DNA from: Anisodus tanguticus
Lineage: Eukaryota > Streptophyta > Magnoliopsida > Solanales > Solanaceae
Direction: 5' to 3'
Assembly (NCBI GenBank): GCA_034509755.1
Contig: CM067539.1
Coordinates: 52,789,513 to 52,853,512 of the forward strand
DNA length: 64,000 nt
This document shows positions 34,386-46,011 of the stretch, in pieces. How positions within the stretch are numbered: the first letter of the stretch is position 1; each line of letters opens with the position of its first letter. Below the pieces are notes generated by a model, which was given only the letters and a program-made list of their open reading frames with translations, was not told the DNA's origin and did not search any database. The position numbers and the translations under genes were made by a program.

Positions 34386-34676
34386 TAAATACCTCGTGTT
34401 GAACTATGTCATACTAGACTACTGTTATTATGTTGAAAATGCTTTAACTAGCATAAAGTCATATGAAAAGGTACTAAGGTTGGACAGAGAACAATCCAGG
34501 CAAAATGTCTGAACCTCCGGTTGATGGTCTTGTTGTAGCTCATTGAGCCGTGGTGGCGTTAAGGCATTTTTATGAATCTGTTTGGAGTTAAGATAACATC
34601 CGCCATGGTTGTTTAATCCGTAAAAGGTTCCTATGGTGGTGCCCTCTCTTTGGTCCGTTCCGCCGATTTTGGTATC
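34384..34676 (+). repeat. Viral leader, copy 2, truncated at the primer-binding site
   Basis: A second leader copy directly follows the coat-protein fragment. It ends after TGGTATC, the first bases of the primer site, where host DNA (AAGTTGGATCTTTG) begins. Confidence 0.85.
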
Positions 34677-34842
34677 AAGTTGGATCTTTGAATTGTATAA
34701 AGATTCATTTACAATAACAATCTAAAAAAATTCACAAAACTTTATCAAATATTAATATTATTACCTTATAATTATTAATTTTCAATTATCTCAAATAATA
34801 AAACAACTTGAAGGAAATAAAATGAGGATTACTAAAATGTGA
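34677..34842. repeat. Right copy of duplicated host sequence flanking the viral integrant
   Basis: Matches 29871-29924 plus 30814-30897 and lacks the RTE LINE that interrupts the left copy. The first 110 bp align almost without gaps; the rest aligns with gaps. Confidence 0.7.
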
Positions 34843-35304
34843 GATAAATTATTACATCTACCATACTTCCTTTTTCCTAAACATGTTTTTTTTAATTATA
34901 AACACCTTATAAGTCATTACTTTAATATCAAACCTACAAATACTACAATAAACAAATAGACGAGATAACAAGATTGTAAAAATAAAGGTATTAAACGCAT
35001 AGAAGATGGTTTACACAAGTTATAATACGAACTACATAGTTACCATTTAGAAGTGCAAATACTAGTGTAATTATTTTACATTGAATTTGATATAAAAAAA
35101 ATACAGAGATTACAGCAGAGTTAATGTGGGTCTTATTGAAGGGAAAAAAAACCCGACGGATCCGCTATATCGCCTGGAATATTTCCAGTGATACAAGTAA
35201 ATAAGTAATCAAATGGTCCCTATAAGTATAATCATCCCACAAAATTTGTTGACTCTTGTGTTTGTTTAGAATGGACCATAAGTCCTTCATCTATGGTAGA
35301 AATT
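34843..35304. other. Downstream region and probable 3' UTR of the ferredoxin gene
   Basis: AT-rich. The ferredoxin gene reads leftward and stops at 35305, so part of this is its 3' UTR. A polyadenylation site was not assigned. Confidence 0.4.
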
Positions 35305-38300
35305 CTAATGTGGTTTCGGTTTATAGCCATCAACAGCAAAGTTTCTTGTGGCAACAGGGAGAGCTAACCGAATTCCATCAAGTTCAGGTTTTGCAATTAC
35401 CTGACAACCTAGACGTGACCTGAAGACGACGAATGTAAAACAAATGAGAAGCTTCATAAATCATGGGAACTCCTAAATAATATAAAGCAAAAGAGACATA
35501 CGTGTCGCTGAGACCAAAAGCAAGATCCAACATATCATTTTCATCATCTGTTGGATCTTCTAGCTTGTTGTAATACTCCACATCCTGTCAAACGTAAAAA
35601 AAAATAGATAAGAAATGCAGCACATATATTTCACCTAGGGTTTTGGTTTAGTGGTAAGAGCACAACACATGATTGTGTGGGTTAGTTGCACATCACGAGT
35701 TTGAGTCATGCCACAAACAAAAGCTTGATATGTAAGTGGATAAGAGTAGAGGTGTGAACCCATTATCCACTGAATTTCGAACTGTGCATCATCGAGAGTA
35801 TCTCGATTATCAAAAAAATACAGCATACAGTCAGACACTATAACAACCGTCCTTTATAACATTTGACTATAACAACCAAGTTTTTTTTTGAACTGATTTT
35901 CATGTTGTGTTATATTATATGTTCTATATAACAGCATTTCGCTGGCAAAAAAAAAAAAAAAAAAAAAACGACGATGTTATAGAAAGGTTAGATTGTATTT
36001 ATAAGATCAGAACAACCAAGAGGGTAATGAGTAACTCCTAGCCAAGAAGGAAGAAGAAGCCAATGACATTATCCTGATCACAATTACTTACCATAACAAT
36101 CACATGACATGTGGAACAGGCAAGCGAAGCTTCACATGCTCCTGCATCAAAAGCCACACTATTTAGTTAGGCTAACAGCAAAGCGATTGTTGTCATGCTT
36201 AGAAATGTTAATACCACAAAAATATCTAGAAGTGTTCTTATTAACAATGTTTTTTTCATCCAACAGTGTCCTAAACCACAATAAGGAGACACACATGTTC
36301 CATGTAATTTTGCCTAGAATTGTATGCATCTGTGGCTCATGGAACTTTCTAATGGTGAAGTCGAAACTGGAAGGATTATCGAGAACATAACAACTGACAT
36401 TTAAGATGGTCCTAATAGAATCACTGTCTCTCGAGGAAACCTTAAAGATGCACTAGAAAATTCCCCTCTTACCATCACCATCATACTAGTATCTCTAGAT
36501 GCATTAGAAGCTCCTGGTCCTCCTTCCGGAACTATTTTACCCCAAACATATCACTAACTTTGAAACAATTTTGGGAACTCCAACACATTATGCTCAAAAT
36601 CTGTAAGCCAATACTCCTCTTTCTTTCCAGTCTTCTTTTCTTAACTATTTGGATAGGTAGGATTGCAAGATGAAGTTAGATTAAAATACTAAGACATCCA
36701 ATAAATGCATCCCAGCTGACTGAAAGTAGTACTAAGATTCACTATGTAGCTTAATCATTTTTAAAATATCAGCGAACTTAAGTAGTTGAGGATGATAAGA
36801 TCCACTCAAGATATATAAATCAAGACGCCTCAATAAAGCTGACCTTCGAGTTCAATGTCATTTTCATGTGCAGCTTCTAACATAGACATTCCAACAGGGA
36901 CCTTGATATGTATCTCTTCTCCATCCTTGTCAACAAAAGTTACAGATATTCTGCGAATCACAGAAAGAGATGGTGGAAAAGTAAGTTTTTGGTAACTAAA
37001 TCAGTGTGGCATAATCTTATGACATTCCATCAGCTAAATTGTAGAGGCTAACCAAGACAAGATGACCATGCATGCAATCAAGGAGACAGCATACAAGTTC
37101 AAATTTACCATCATATTGAAAAATATCTATTAAATATCTGATAAGAAATCTATATGAAACAGTTTAAGATGTCCAAAAGCACAAGTTTGAGGAATGCTGG
37201 ATTGTATAAAAAGCTTCCCCTAGCGACATCATGCATTGGGTGAAGAAAAGAAAATGAGATATTGTCCAAAATTTCAGGTGGTTTTTGGGAGATCATAGTT
37301 CTAGATTACTTGGAGTAAGTTTGAATTTGCTTCAGAATCCTAGAATGGAAAAGAAATAATCCAACTTTTTTGGGGATCAGCTCTGATCCAGTTAGAATTA
37401 AAAAATATTACCTACACATACCTAGAGCAATCTCAATCTGGATAAGTTGATTTAGAAAAGGCCCCACTTTATACATATTTTATAAACTATACGTTCATGG
37501 CACCAGTTACTGCTAGTTTGGTGATTTTATATGGTATTACTGTCAACAGAACTTGTGTAAAAAAAGTATCATATCAGAGTGTACTCTAATAAGACCTGGA
37601 CTGAACTAAGGCTGTCCAGTGGGCTGGGGCGGGCCCGCTCCGGCCCCTCCCAGTCCCGGTCCCGCCGGGTAAATTACGGGATGGGGATTGTCGGTAACCG
37701 GGTTCGAAATCTGGACGGGACTAGGGTTGGTTCCGCCACCCGGCCCGTCCCGTCCCGTTTGCAGAAACTAATCGTTGCACAAACGACCATTTTCAATTCT
37801 AACCGTTGACAACGGCTAGTAACGGCCATTTTGGCCCACACACACCCCATAAACCCCCCTACCCCCTTAATATTTATTTTTAACCCCCAAGTATATTTAC
37901 ACATTAACCCTATTTCTTAACTATAAATACCTCATTTTTCTCACAAATCTTCGTACCATCTCGCTAATCTCTCTCTGCAAGTCTAAATTGCAGACTAAAT
38001 ATTATATTTTATTTGCTAATTTCTATCAAAGTTCAAAAATTGAGAGTGAAGTTGGCAACTAGCCTGAGGATCATCGAGCAAAGTTTCAATTTTCAACCTC
38101 GATTACACGTCGACGTTACATCAGCGTTTGATACCCTCGTTCCTTCTTTTATTTAACTTATTATTGTTACTTAATTTTAATTATCGTACTTAATTTTCTT
38201 AACTTTCATTATTTATTTGCATAATTATAATGGAACGAGATTGACGTTTTTCTGGTAGAGGTATTAGGGGTAATAGAGGTAAGGATGCATCTTCTAGTAA

Positions 38301-41300
38301 TCCTAATTATGATAATTTCAGATGAAATTGATCTTTTTAATGTTAATATTAATATACCATTAGATCATGAGGTATATTCTGCATCTGAAGTAGACTATGA
38401 TTTAAAAAATGAATTAGAAGATAATTTAGATAACACACCCACTAATGCAACTCCACCTTAGTCTGAGCTTACACCGAGTCTCAGGCTGAAACTGGAATCC
38501 ATCATATTCCCCCTAGTATGCATAGAGGCTAAAAACAACGAAAATTAAAATCACCTGCATGAGACTTTTTTATAGGAGCATTCCTAATCAACTAGCTATT
38601 TGTAAAATTTATCGCGAAGTTTATAAATTTAAAACTGGAAAAGATCAAGGTGGGACAGGAGGTTTAATGAGACATGTGGAAAATTCTCACAAAGCAAGGT
38701 ATAACCAATACTTGGCTGAAAAAGCGGGTGTGCAAATGCCTTATGCGTCGGGACAAGGTTCACATAGTGTCCCCGACCAAGTACAAGGTCGAATTAACCC
38801 GATGACGGGGGAGTTATAGGTCCGAAATATGATAAACAAAAGATCGGAAAAATTTAGCAAAATTAGTTGATGTGGAGGGTTTGCCCTTTTCGTTTCCTTC
38901 CTCCCCTGGTTTTATTCATCACATTCGAAAAACATATAATCCTTCTTTTAACGGTTTTCCTAGATTAACTGTTAGAAGAGATGTTTTTAAATTTGCACAT
39001 GAATATCAACAATATTTACGTTATGCATTGTATCATTTTAATGGCAAAGTGACAATTCTGACATAGGCCGTAGTACTAATGGTAATGATTATGTATATGT
39101 ATTACCAACAGCAAAGTGCAAATAATCAACCGGCTTCTGTACCATCTTCTTCTACTTCACTTCAACCTTATAAAAAATATGTGGTTTCTGCTTCAAGTAT
39201 TCAAGGCCTTCGAAATAGAATGTGTAGTGGTTCAAGTGCTTCACAAATTAGCGAGTTTGATATTTATGTTTTGCAGGGTGTTGTACCGTTCGAATCAATT
39301 GCTAATGAAAATGGCCGTGAAGACTTGCTAAAATACCGGAGGGAGAATTAAAAGACATTTTCGACTCTATCAAAGATGGCCCGAGATGTGTTGAATATTC
39401 AAGCGTCATCTACAGCTTCTGAAAGCGCTTTTTCTGTTTGAAGGTTTCAAATAGGAGAGCACAGACACTCATTGGCGGAGACAGTTTAGAGATTGCAGTT
39501 TTATTTAGAGATTGGATTAGAGAGGAGCGTAGAAGGTGCGGTCAACTAGAGACTAATGAAGAAGACAACTACAATTACAACGAAATCTTATCCGAGGGAG
39601 CAGGAAGCGACGTTGAATAATTTGACCAACAAATTTCAATTCCAACAGAAGATCCTCAAGAGATTGTCAGAAAATTAGAAAAAGTATGGTTGCATATGTA
39701 AATTTTTTAATGTCAATTTTACTATGTGATTTGCAATTTTGAACTACGAAACAAAGTTGCAATTTTGAAATTGTATTACAAAAAAATCATATTTCTATTA
39801 AATAATATAAGAGACAATTAGCCTTGGGATGTTTTTTCACTATCTTGTTCAATTATTTAAGTGTTTAAATATAAAATAAAAAAAGTCCCCCCAAATCCCC
39901 CTTCCCGACTCACCCCGTCCCCCCAAATCTTGTCCCCTCTGATAGCGGGATGTGGGATGGGACGGGACCACTTCCCGTCCCCCTAATCCCCCCTCCCGCC
40001 CGACCCACCCCTGTCCTCCCAAATCCCGTCCCATCCTGTCCCACTGGCCACCCTTAGACGGAACTAGACCTGGATCAATTCAGAACAAAAAAGAAAGAGA
40101 AGTTGAAAAAATCAATTCTACTCTAATCTACTCTAAACTAGAAATTATCCCAAAAAGAACCTAACAGACCTTTGAAACCTAAATTCCATTCAGATTTCCC
40201 TTTAACAAGTAGATCGCCAATTTAATTCGTCTTTTTTTTGTAAGGGAAACAGCAACATAATCTCATCTCCCACCCACAGAAACCACAAATACCCTCATTG
40301 AAAAGGAAAAGCAAGAGGATAAGAGAAAAGAGAACAGTATAAATAATTCATGCAAGAACAACTCTTTTTTGGTTTTGACAAGGTACATGCAAGAACAACT
40401 TACTTTTGCTTTTCCTCAGTTCCTGCAGTAGTACAAAATTGTTCATGCCTCTGAAGAACAAAACGGAGTTCAGAGCATCAACGGAGGTGAAAATATGATG
40501 TTACAAAGCAAAACCATTTCCTCACACTGAAAAAGAAAAGAAAAGCAAAGAAAGGAACAAAAACCAACAAAATGGGGTGCTAAAGAGAGCCATATAACAT
40601 AAGCAAGTAATCAACAATTCCTAGAACAGTACTAACTATTACATTCATCTACCAAAGTTACTGACCAGGACCTGTGTAAAAGGATATTGCAACAAGTGTG
40701 TGTATGATGTCCTCGGGATACAAGCTACTGGGGCTGCAAATCATTAATAAAGGAATAATTCAGAAAATTAAATGAACATAAATTCCTTCAACTTTAATAT
40801 AGCAGGACACTGATTAATCGTAGAATTAATACTTTGATAAGTCAACAAACCAAACAGGGTGTGTAGAAATATAGAGTGAAAACTATGTAGAAATTGGGTG
40901 TTTGGATGAACCAGATTCATCTATCAGGTTACGCAATTGATAGTGCAAAAGAGTCTTTCCGTGCATCAAAAGAATTAAAAAGAAACTTTATGTTCTTTGC
41001 ATCATACTCACTGTTTTGGAATCATGTCCTCTATTTTTTTACCCATATGATCCTAAAGGGGCTGAAGTGAAGTTATCCGTTTTATTTTTTGAGTAAGGTA
41101 AATAATTTTATTAATAATGAAAAATCCCATGTATACAAGAAATATACCAAAAAGTAGAGAATAATCTTCTATACAGTAGAACTTCATGGGTGCACAAAAA
41201 AAATAGAAAAGAGAGATTATACCTCAAAAGTACATAATCATTCTATATACCCTCGAACACTCTCCTATTGTTTTCTTCCACAGGCACATGAATGATAGTA

Positions 41301-44300
41301 GGGCAACGTCCCAAGCTCTTCAATTTATCAATTATTGTTGTAGTTGTCAATTATTGAGGTCAATAAGGATTTCAATAGTGAAGAGACCAATTTCTTTTCG
41401 TACATTTTTTTCTCAGATAAATGCTAGATCCATATGTAATTAAATTAAACTTCTTTTCTTGATATGCCTTTTGGGGATGAATGATGGCAACTTGAGGCAA
41501 GAAAGCTACCTTACCCCAACTTGTTTCATGAATGGTATCAGATAAATTTTCGGGACAAAATTTCTTTTAAGGGGAGAGCTGTAACACCCAATTTCCATAC
41601 ATTGTCATATGCATCATACTTAGCACTTGAATATGAAAAACAATGAGTGAAAACATGGATAAATTTTGCCCTTGAAATTCAAATCTTTGTGTTATTTGAA
41701 ACTTCTTGTACAAATAGAGAATAAATCTCTATAATCCTTGCCTATTGATTACAAAGTTCATTAGATACTTTAGGAATATTAGGATGCAAATTACATCGAG
41801 AAACATTTGTTCCTACCGGGTAATATCGGGTGACGGGCACTAGTGAGTTATAGAGATAAATTGATAACCCAATAATAAACTTAGAAATCATGAAAATCAT
41901 GATTTTTTTTTAAGATAAAAAATTATTTATAAGCTACCAAGATGGTACAGAAAAGTACAGAAAATAAACAGAGCCTAAAACAACCAGCCTACTACCCTTT
42001 CCTTCCTAACAAATCCAGAAAATCCATGAACTATTCCAGACTAGCCAAGTACAGATTTTACACCAAAAATACGGATTAAGCAAACATTTACGCAAACTTG
42101 GAAATCATGTTAAAGAGACTATTACATGATTTGGAACCTCAAGGACTATCCTCTACATTCTCCACGAAAAAAGGGTTTTTGATGCAACCAATTCATTTAA
42201 TTTGAACCATTAGATAATTTATTTAACCAATTCTAAACCATTTGATCTAAGAGGATACTTTTCCACTTTATCCTTCCAGCCTTTCACGTTTCGGATCTCA
42301 TTTTCTCCCAATTTACCTTTTCCTTCTTCATTTCCCTCATTGAAGCTCCCAATAGCATAATCCCTAGCACTCACTGTTTCTAACAAAACCAACTTTGTTG
42401 CATAAACCCCTTTCTATCTATCACTTAAACTAATAATTTAGGCTTTGTTTTGCAAGAATCAAATAGATTGGAGAGTATTCGAAAGCCCTATGTTTGATTA
42501 AACGAGAGATCTTCCTCTTCCCCTCTTTTATTCACCTTGCATGCATATTTATGCTTCTTAAGGCATTCTAGAAGACTAAGCAAGGCTAGGAAGGTTTGAA
42601 GGAGACCTATTGGTGGTTTGAACAAATATAGAGGAAGATAAGATAACTTGGGTGATACATGCTCACGTTGTTACAATGGTTTTGTAAGCTTTCCTAACTT
42701 TGAAATGGACAATCCTTAAACTAGCTAAATAACCTTCGAGAAACATTTTATAAATTTGTAGCTAGTATGTCCTAGATTAGATTTGCTCCGCAACATTCTC
42801 CTTGGGAATTGCTAGAAGCTTGTTGCCACACCAATGGGTTGTTACTTTTAGTTGTGATATGTACTCTAATTGTTGTGTTTATTTGAGAAAATATACTTTG
42901 AGCACTTGAATGATTTGGGAGAACCTTGAACGGTACAATGGTATATCCGAAATTAATTGTGAGCAAAATCTTATCTACTTATGTGTTCTTGAAAAAAGAA
43001 CACGTTGAGACGATCTACCTCACCATCAAATAAGGATTGCTTGAGCTTTATTACATCTTACTAGTACTATGTCCTCCTTGTGATTTGAAGGTTGAGTAAT
43101 CAATTTTGATAGTGATTTTGTAATATGTACTGGTATGCCTCTTGATATTATCTAATTTTTGACTCATCCTGACTTTGGATTTGCATTTCATCTGAACTAT
43201 GGACCTTGTCCATTATTTTTCATCTTGACTTTGGACCTTGTCCATTTTTAAGTATTAAAAGAAAGCTAGATACTAAATCATATTGATTATTGGGCCTCGA
43301 CCCTACTTGATTCGGACGGTCTCTCATTATTCGATTTTGCTTTGATGTGATTGCACAATGCATGTGTTGGTCAAAATTTACCATTTGCTTGATTTACTTG
43401 CATACATGTCTTGGTTTAATATATTTTGGACCGTGGACAAAAGTAGGTTTTATACGTCACCATATTTCTTTCTCTCCTTATCATCTCTTCCTCAGTTTAA
43501 AATCCATCTAAGAACAAGGAAACGTTATCCATCCTATCCTTTTGTCCGTCATTCAAAAACTTCACAGGAATACGACCAAACCCAAAAAGAAACCACAAAT
43601 TTACTGACAGGGCCGTTTGGCGATGGAAAATTCACTTTTTTCCAGAATTTTATTCGGGATCATGTTTGGATATTACAATTTTCCGGAATTCGAAAAACTC
43701 CAAGTACTCATTTTCACATTTTTCACTCTAAATCACTTACAAAAATTCAACATTTTTCCAAGTTGTATTCATATCCAAACACAACTCCAATTTCCAAATA
43801 CCATCATTTTCAACTTTTTTCCAAATACGTATGTTTAAAAAAGAATGTCTCTTTCCTTTTCCAACAACTCTTTAATTCCAACTTTTCACATAGCATGTTT
43901 AAGATCACAACATTAAAAAACATCTTGGTGCATTCTAAGTATCTTTAATTTAAGACCGCAAGATTCAAAAATCTTCATTACTTTCTTAAACTTCAAGTAA
44001 AGTCAAAAACAGAAAAACAAATTGAAATGGAGGACAGAAAAACAAATTGAAATGGAGGGAGTAAGTACCATTTTTTCCAAGTAGTATTTTTTTTTTTTCA
44101 AATTTAACATTTTTAAGTCCAAACGCCCTCTTAAATTAACAAACAAACAAAAATAAACCAGATATATAAATAAGGGTAACAAAACGTACCAGTGATAGAA
44201 TTCAAAGGAAACAAATTCCTAATTTGATTCCATGTCCCGGTGCAGTAACTCCTACTACTCACTTTCAGCAATAACTCGCGTGTCTGTAATTGCAGTCAGG

Positions 44301-44467
44301 AATTCTTCAGAACTAAAGTAAATAAATATTTGCATATAAATACCTTAACAGAAATATTTATTTATACAAAATGAACAACTTACAGAGGGTGAAGGATGGA
44401 GAAGAATAGAGGAAAGAGAGGAGCGGGTGAGCCGGTGGGCAAGTCGGAGCCTTTGGAAGCCCACCAT
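35305..44467 (-). CDS. MFDX: Mitochondrial adrenodoxin-like [2Fe-2S] ferredoxin, eight exons
   Basis: Coding exons, in order of translation: 44467-44384, 44283-44190, 40733-40672, 40450-40404, 36950-36844, 36141-36092, 35584-35502, 35419-35305. Together they give 642 nt, 213 residues, with every junction GT-AG and in phase. Residues 1-28 (MVGFQRLRLAHRLTRSSLSS) are basic, hydroxylated and free of acids, a mitochondrial presequence. The ferredoxin domain starts near ISVTFVDKDGEE (97). Cluster ligands are Cys134, 140 and 143 (ACEASLACSTC) and Cys181 (RLGCQV). The C-terminus is NFAVDGYKPKPH. The family carries electrons from NADPH-adrenodoxin reductase to biotin synthase and Fe-S assembly in the matrix. 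All key residues are present. Introns 2, 4 and 6 hold mobile elements. It lies head to head with SEC62. Confidence 0.92.
35636..35818 (+). mobile_element. tRNA-derived SINE in ferredoxin intron 6
   Basis: GGTTTAGTGGTAAGAGC resembles a pol III box A, and CACGAGTTTGAGTC about 45 bp on resembles box B. The element ends with TCTCGATTATC and an A-run. Imperfect direct repeats (AAATGCAGCA and AAATACAGCA) flank it. Confidence 0.65.
37607..40056 (+). mobile_element. Internally deleted hAT element in ferredoxin intron 4
   Basis: The ends TAAGGCTGTCCAGTGGG and, as complement, TAAGGGTGGCCAGTGGG are flanked by GACTGAAC (37599-37606) and GACGGAAC (40057-40064), an 8-bp duplication with one change. Subterminal regions are GC-rich as in the element at 1608-5143, to which it is related along most of its length. 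It lies opposite to the gene within an intron, and the exons on both sides remain intact. Confidence 0.88.
38230..39701 (+). pseudogene. hAT transposase lacking its catalytic core
   Basis: The ATG at 38230 is followed by a stop after four codons. Further on are the zinc-finger region (about 38570-38700, CKIYREVYKFKTGKDQGGT with the second Cys replaced by Tyr), the KLVDVEGLPFSFPSSPGF segment, and the C-terminal dimerisation region (ISEFDIYVLQG, SESAFSV). Compared with the copy at 2284-4769, about 1 kb encoding most of the RNase H-like core is missing near 39060-39115. It cannot encode an active enzyme. Confidence 0.8.
41400..43350 (+). mobile_element. Fragment of a Ty3/gypsy element with LTR start, in ferredoxin intron 2
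   Basis: The sequence up to 41579 resembles the end of a gypsy polyprotein and a polypurine tract (AAGGGGAGAGC), followed by an LTR-type start TGTAACACCC at 41580. Later sequence includes GGTAATATCGGGTGACGGGC. The end of the LTR was not found, so the right limit is approximate. A Tekay/Del-type chromovirus is my best guess. Confidence 0.45.
41893..42093 (-). mobile_element. Short LINE 3' fragment with target duplication
   Basis: A 16-bp direct repeat AAACTTRGAAATCATG (41877-41892 and 42094-42109, one change) flanks a segment starting with a T-run on the plus strand, i.e. a poly(A) tail on the minus strand. It sits inside the gypsy fragment. Confidence 0.6.
43610..44130. repeat. MITE with GGGCCGTTTGG ends, carrying a Stowaway remnant
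   Basis: The left end GGGCCGTTTGGC and complement of the right end AGGGCGTTTGGAC form short inverted repeats. Near 44025-44060 a 24-bp tandem duplication (GACAGAAAAACAAATTGAAA) precedes a GGAGGGAGTA end, a remnant of a second element. The open frame 43358-43948 is chance. Confidence 0.5.
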
Positions 44468-44589
44468 TTGAGAGATATGGGTTCTGGGATTCAGGGTTCA
44501 ACAGTATAGTTTCTGCAAAAACCCACCTAAAACCCCTTGCCTACTTGCCCCAACTCAAGTACAACTTGGAAAGAGAAAGTCAGGTTCAA

Positions 44590-45445
44590 AATAGTAACTT
44601 AACTATGCATTTAACACCTTTGGTCCTTTAATTCCTCAAAAGTTAATATTTTTAATCTCCATCAAAATATTATTCAAACTTTGTTTGTCAAATTTAACAT
44701 CAACTATGAAAAAAAAGGAAATTAATGAGAACTCACATTTAAAGTTACACACTACTAACAATTGATGGCACAAATATCTCAGAATAAAACCGACGAACGT
44801 TCGTCATTATAGTGCAAAACTGAGAAAAAATTAACAAACTTTATAACGTCAGAAAATAGTGCATCGGAACACAAAAATCGACGGACTCTTCTGTCAGTTA
44901 AAACCGAGGGAGTCATTCATCTAGGTAAAATATACTAGACTCGACTTTTATTTAAAACCCAATATAAAAATGAAAACTTCTATTGTAGTGATTTTAAAAA
45001 AAAACATAATTTTGTTCATTTTGCCTGAAAATAACAGACAAACGTCCGTCGATTTTTTTAAAAAAAAAATAGAAAAAAATAAAAAATATTAGCTTTCTGA
45101 TATAGTCCCTCAATTTTATCTGTTGGTTTTCGTCCATCAATTTTCACTTGTTTTTAGTAGTGACATTTTTTGTATTTTATGTTATTTCTAAAGTCTGGTT
45201 TATTTACTTAGCCGATGGACTCCCTCGATTTTAACCAACAGAGTCCGTCAGTTTTTGTGTTCCATACATTATTTTTTGACATTATCAAGTATGTTGGTTT
45301 TTTCTTGGTTCAAAAATCTCGTCAAATTTAACAAATAGAGTTCGATTAATATTTTATTGGAGACTAAAAGCGTTAACTTCTGATGAACTTGAAGGACCAA
45401 AACTGTTAACTGCATACTTAAGGGACTATTTTTAACATACTCTCA
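44590..45445. repeat. Long foldback repeat between ferredoxin and SEC62
   Basis: The left arm (about 44598-44930) and the right arm (about 45205-45440) are inverted copies, with matching blocks such as TTTGGTCCTT, GAACACAAAAATCGACGGAC and AAAACCGAGGGAGTC. Between the arms lies a perfect 14-bp palindrome GACGAACGTTCGTC (about 44792-44805) and a near-copy (GACAAACGTCCGTC) at about 45036. No coding region. Confidence 0.7.
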
Positions 45446-46011
45446 TAGTTTAGGGACCATTTTTGTTAACTTGTGCCAAATTTAAATGACCAAAACTGTT
45501 AAGTATATTTTTAAGGGACTACTTTGAACTTATCCTCATAGTTAAGGAATCACTTATATCGTTTTCTCATCTTGGAAACACCATTAGTTTTGTTTTAACC
45601 CCTTTTGTCGAACCAAAATTGTGTCCAGTATCCTGCGCGATCTTCTATTTAATTTAGAAAATTGCACATAAATACAATATGTTATTCGCACAAATGCTCC
45701 TATTTTGGGATGATATTTAATTTTTGGCCTTCAACATTTTTGTGCAATATAAATTTAAATTTCGCTCGGCAGATATATCATAATATCACTCAAGTTATAT
45801 CGGACACGGTAAAACTTTCAACACTCAACAATATCTAAAAATGATACACAACTTATGTCGTATAACTTAATTCCTACATAATTTATGCCAAGTGAGGCAA
45901 AAATTCAATTTTCGAAGATAAATGTTACTGAACATATATCAAGCGAAACAAGTGTTGATATTTTTATTAAATGAATAGTATGAGCAAAAATTGAAGACCA
46001 CATATATACAT
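45446..46011. other. Intergenic DNA
   Basis: AT-rich. Partial similarity to the foldback arms continues to about 45560 (GACCAAAACTGTTAAGTA). Nothing else is recognised. Confidence 0.4.

Larger units (their letters stand above)
30900..34676 (+). mobile_element. Endogenous pararetrovirus fragment (Caulimoviridae, solendovirus-like), rearranged
   Basis: In plus-strand order I see the end of a last open frame (to 31432), a pregenomic promoter with TATA box (31728-31737), a leader, a tRNA-Met-type primer site (32226-32240), a movement-protein region (32413 on), and a coat-protein start that breaks off near 34378. A second partial leader follows and ends at the primer-site start (34670-34676). Protease, reverse transcriptase and most of the coat gene are absent, so it cannot make virus by itself. 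The Solanaceae host and the gene order favour a solendovirus or a close relative; genus not verified. Confidence 0.8.

Noticed and set aside
43358..43948. 196-codon plus-strand frame
   Set aside because: It crosses from a gypsy fragment into a MITE, is rich in Phe, Ser and Lys, and shows no domain.
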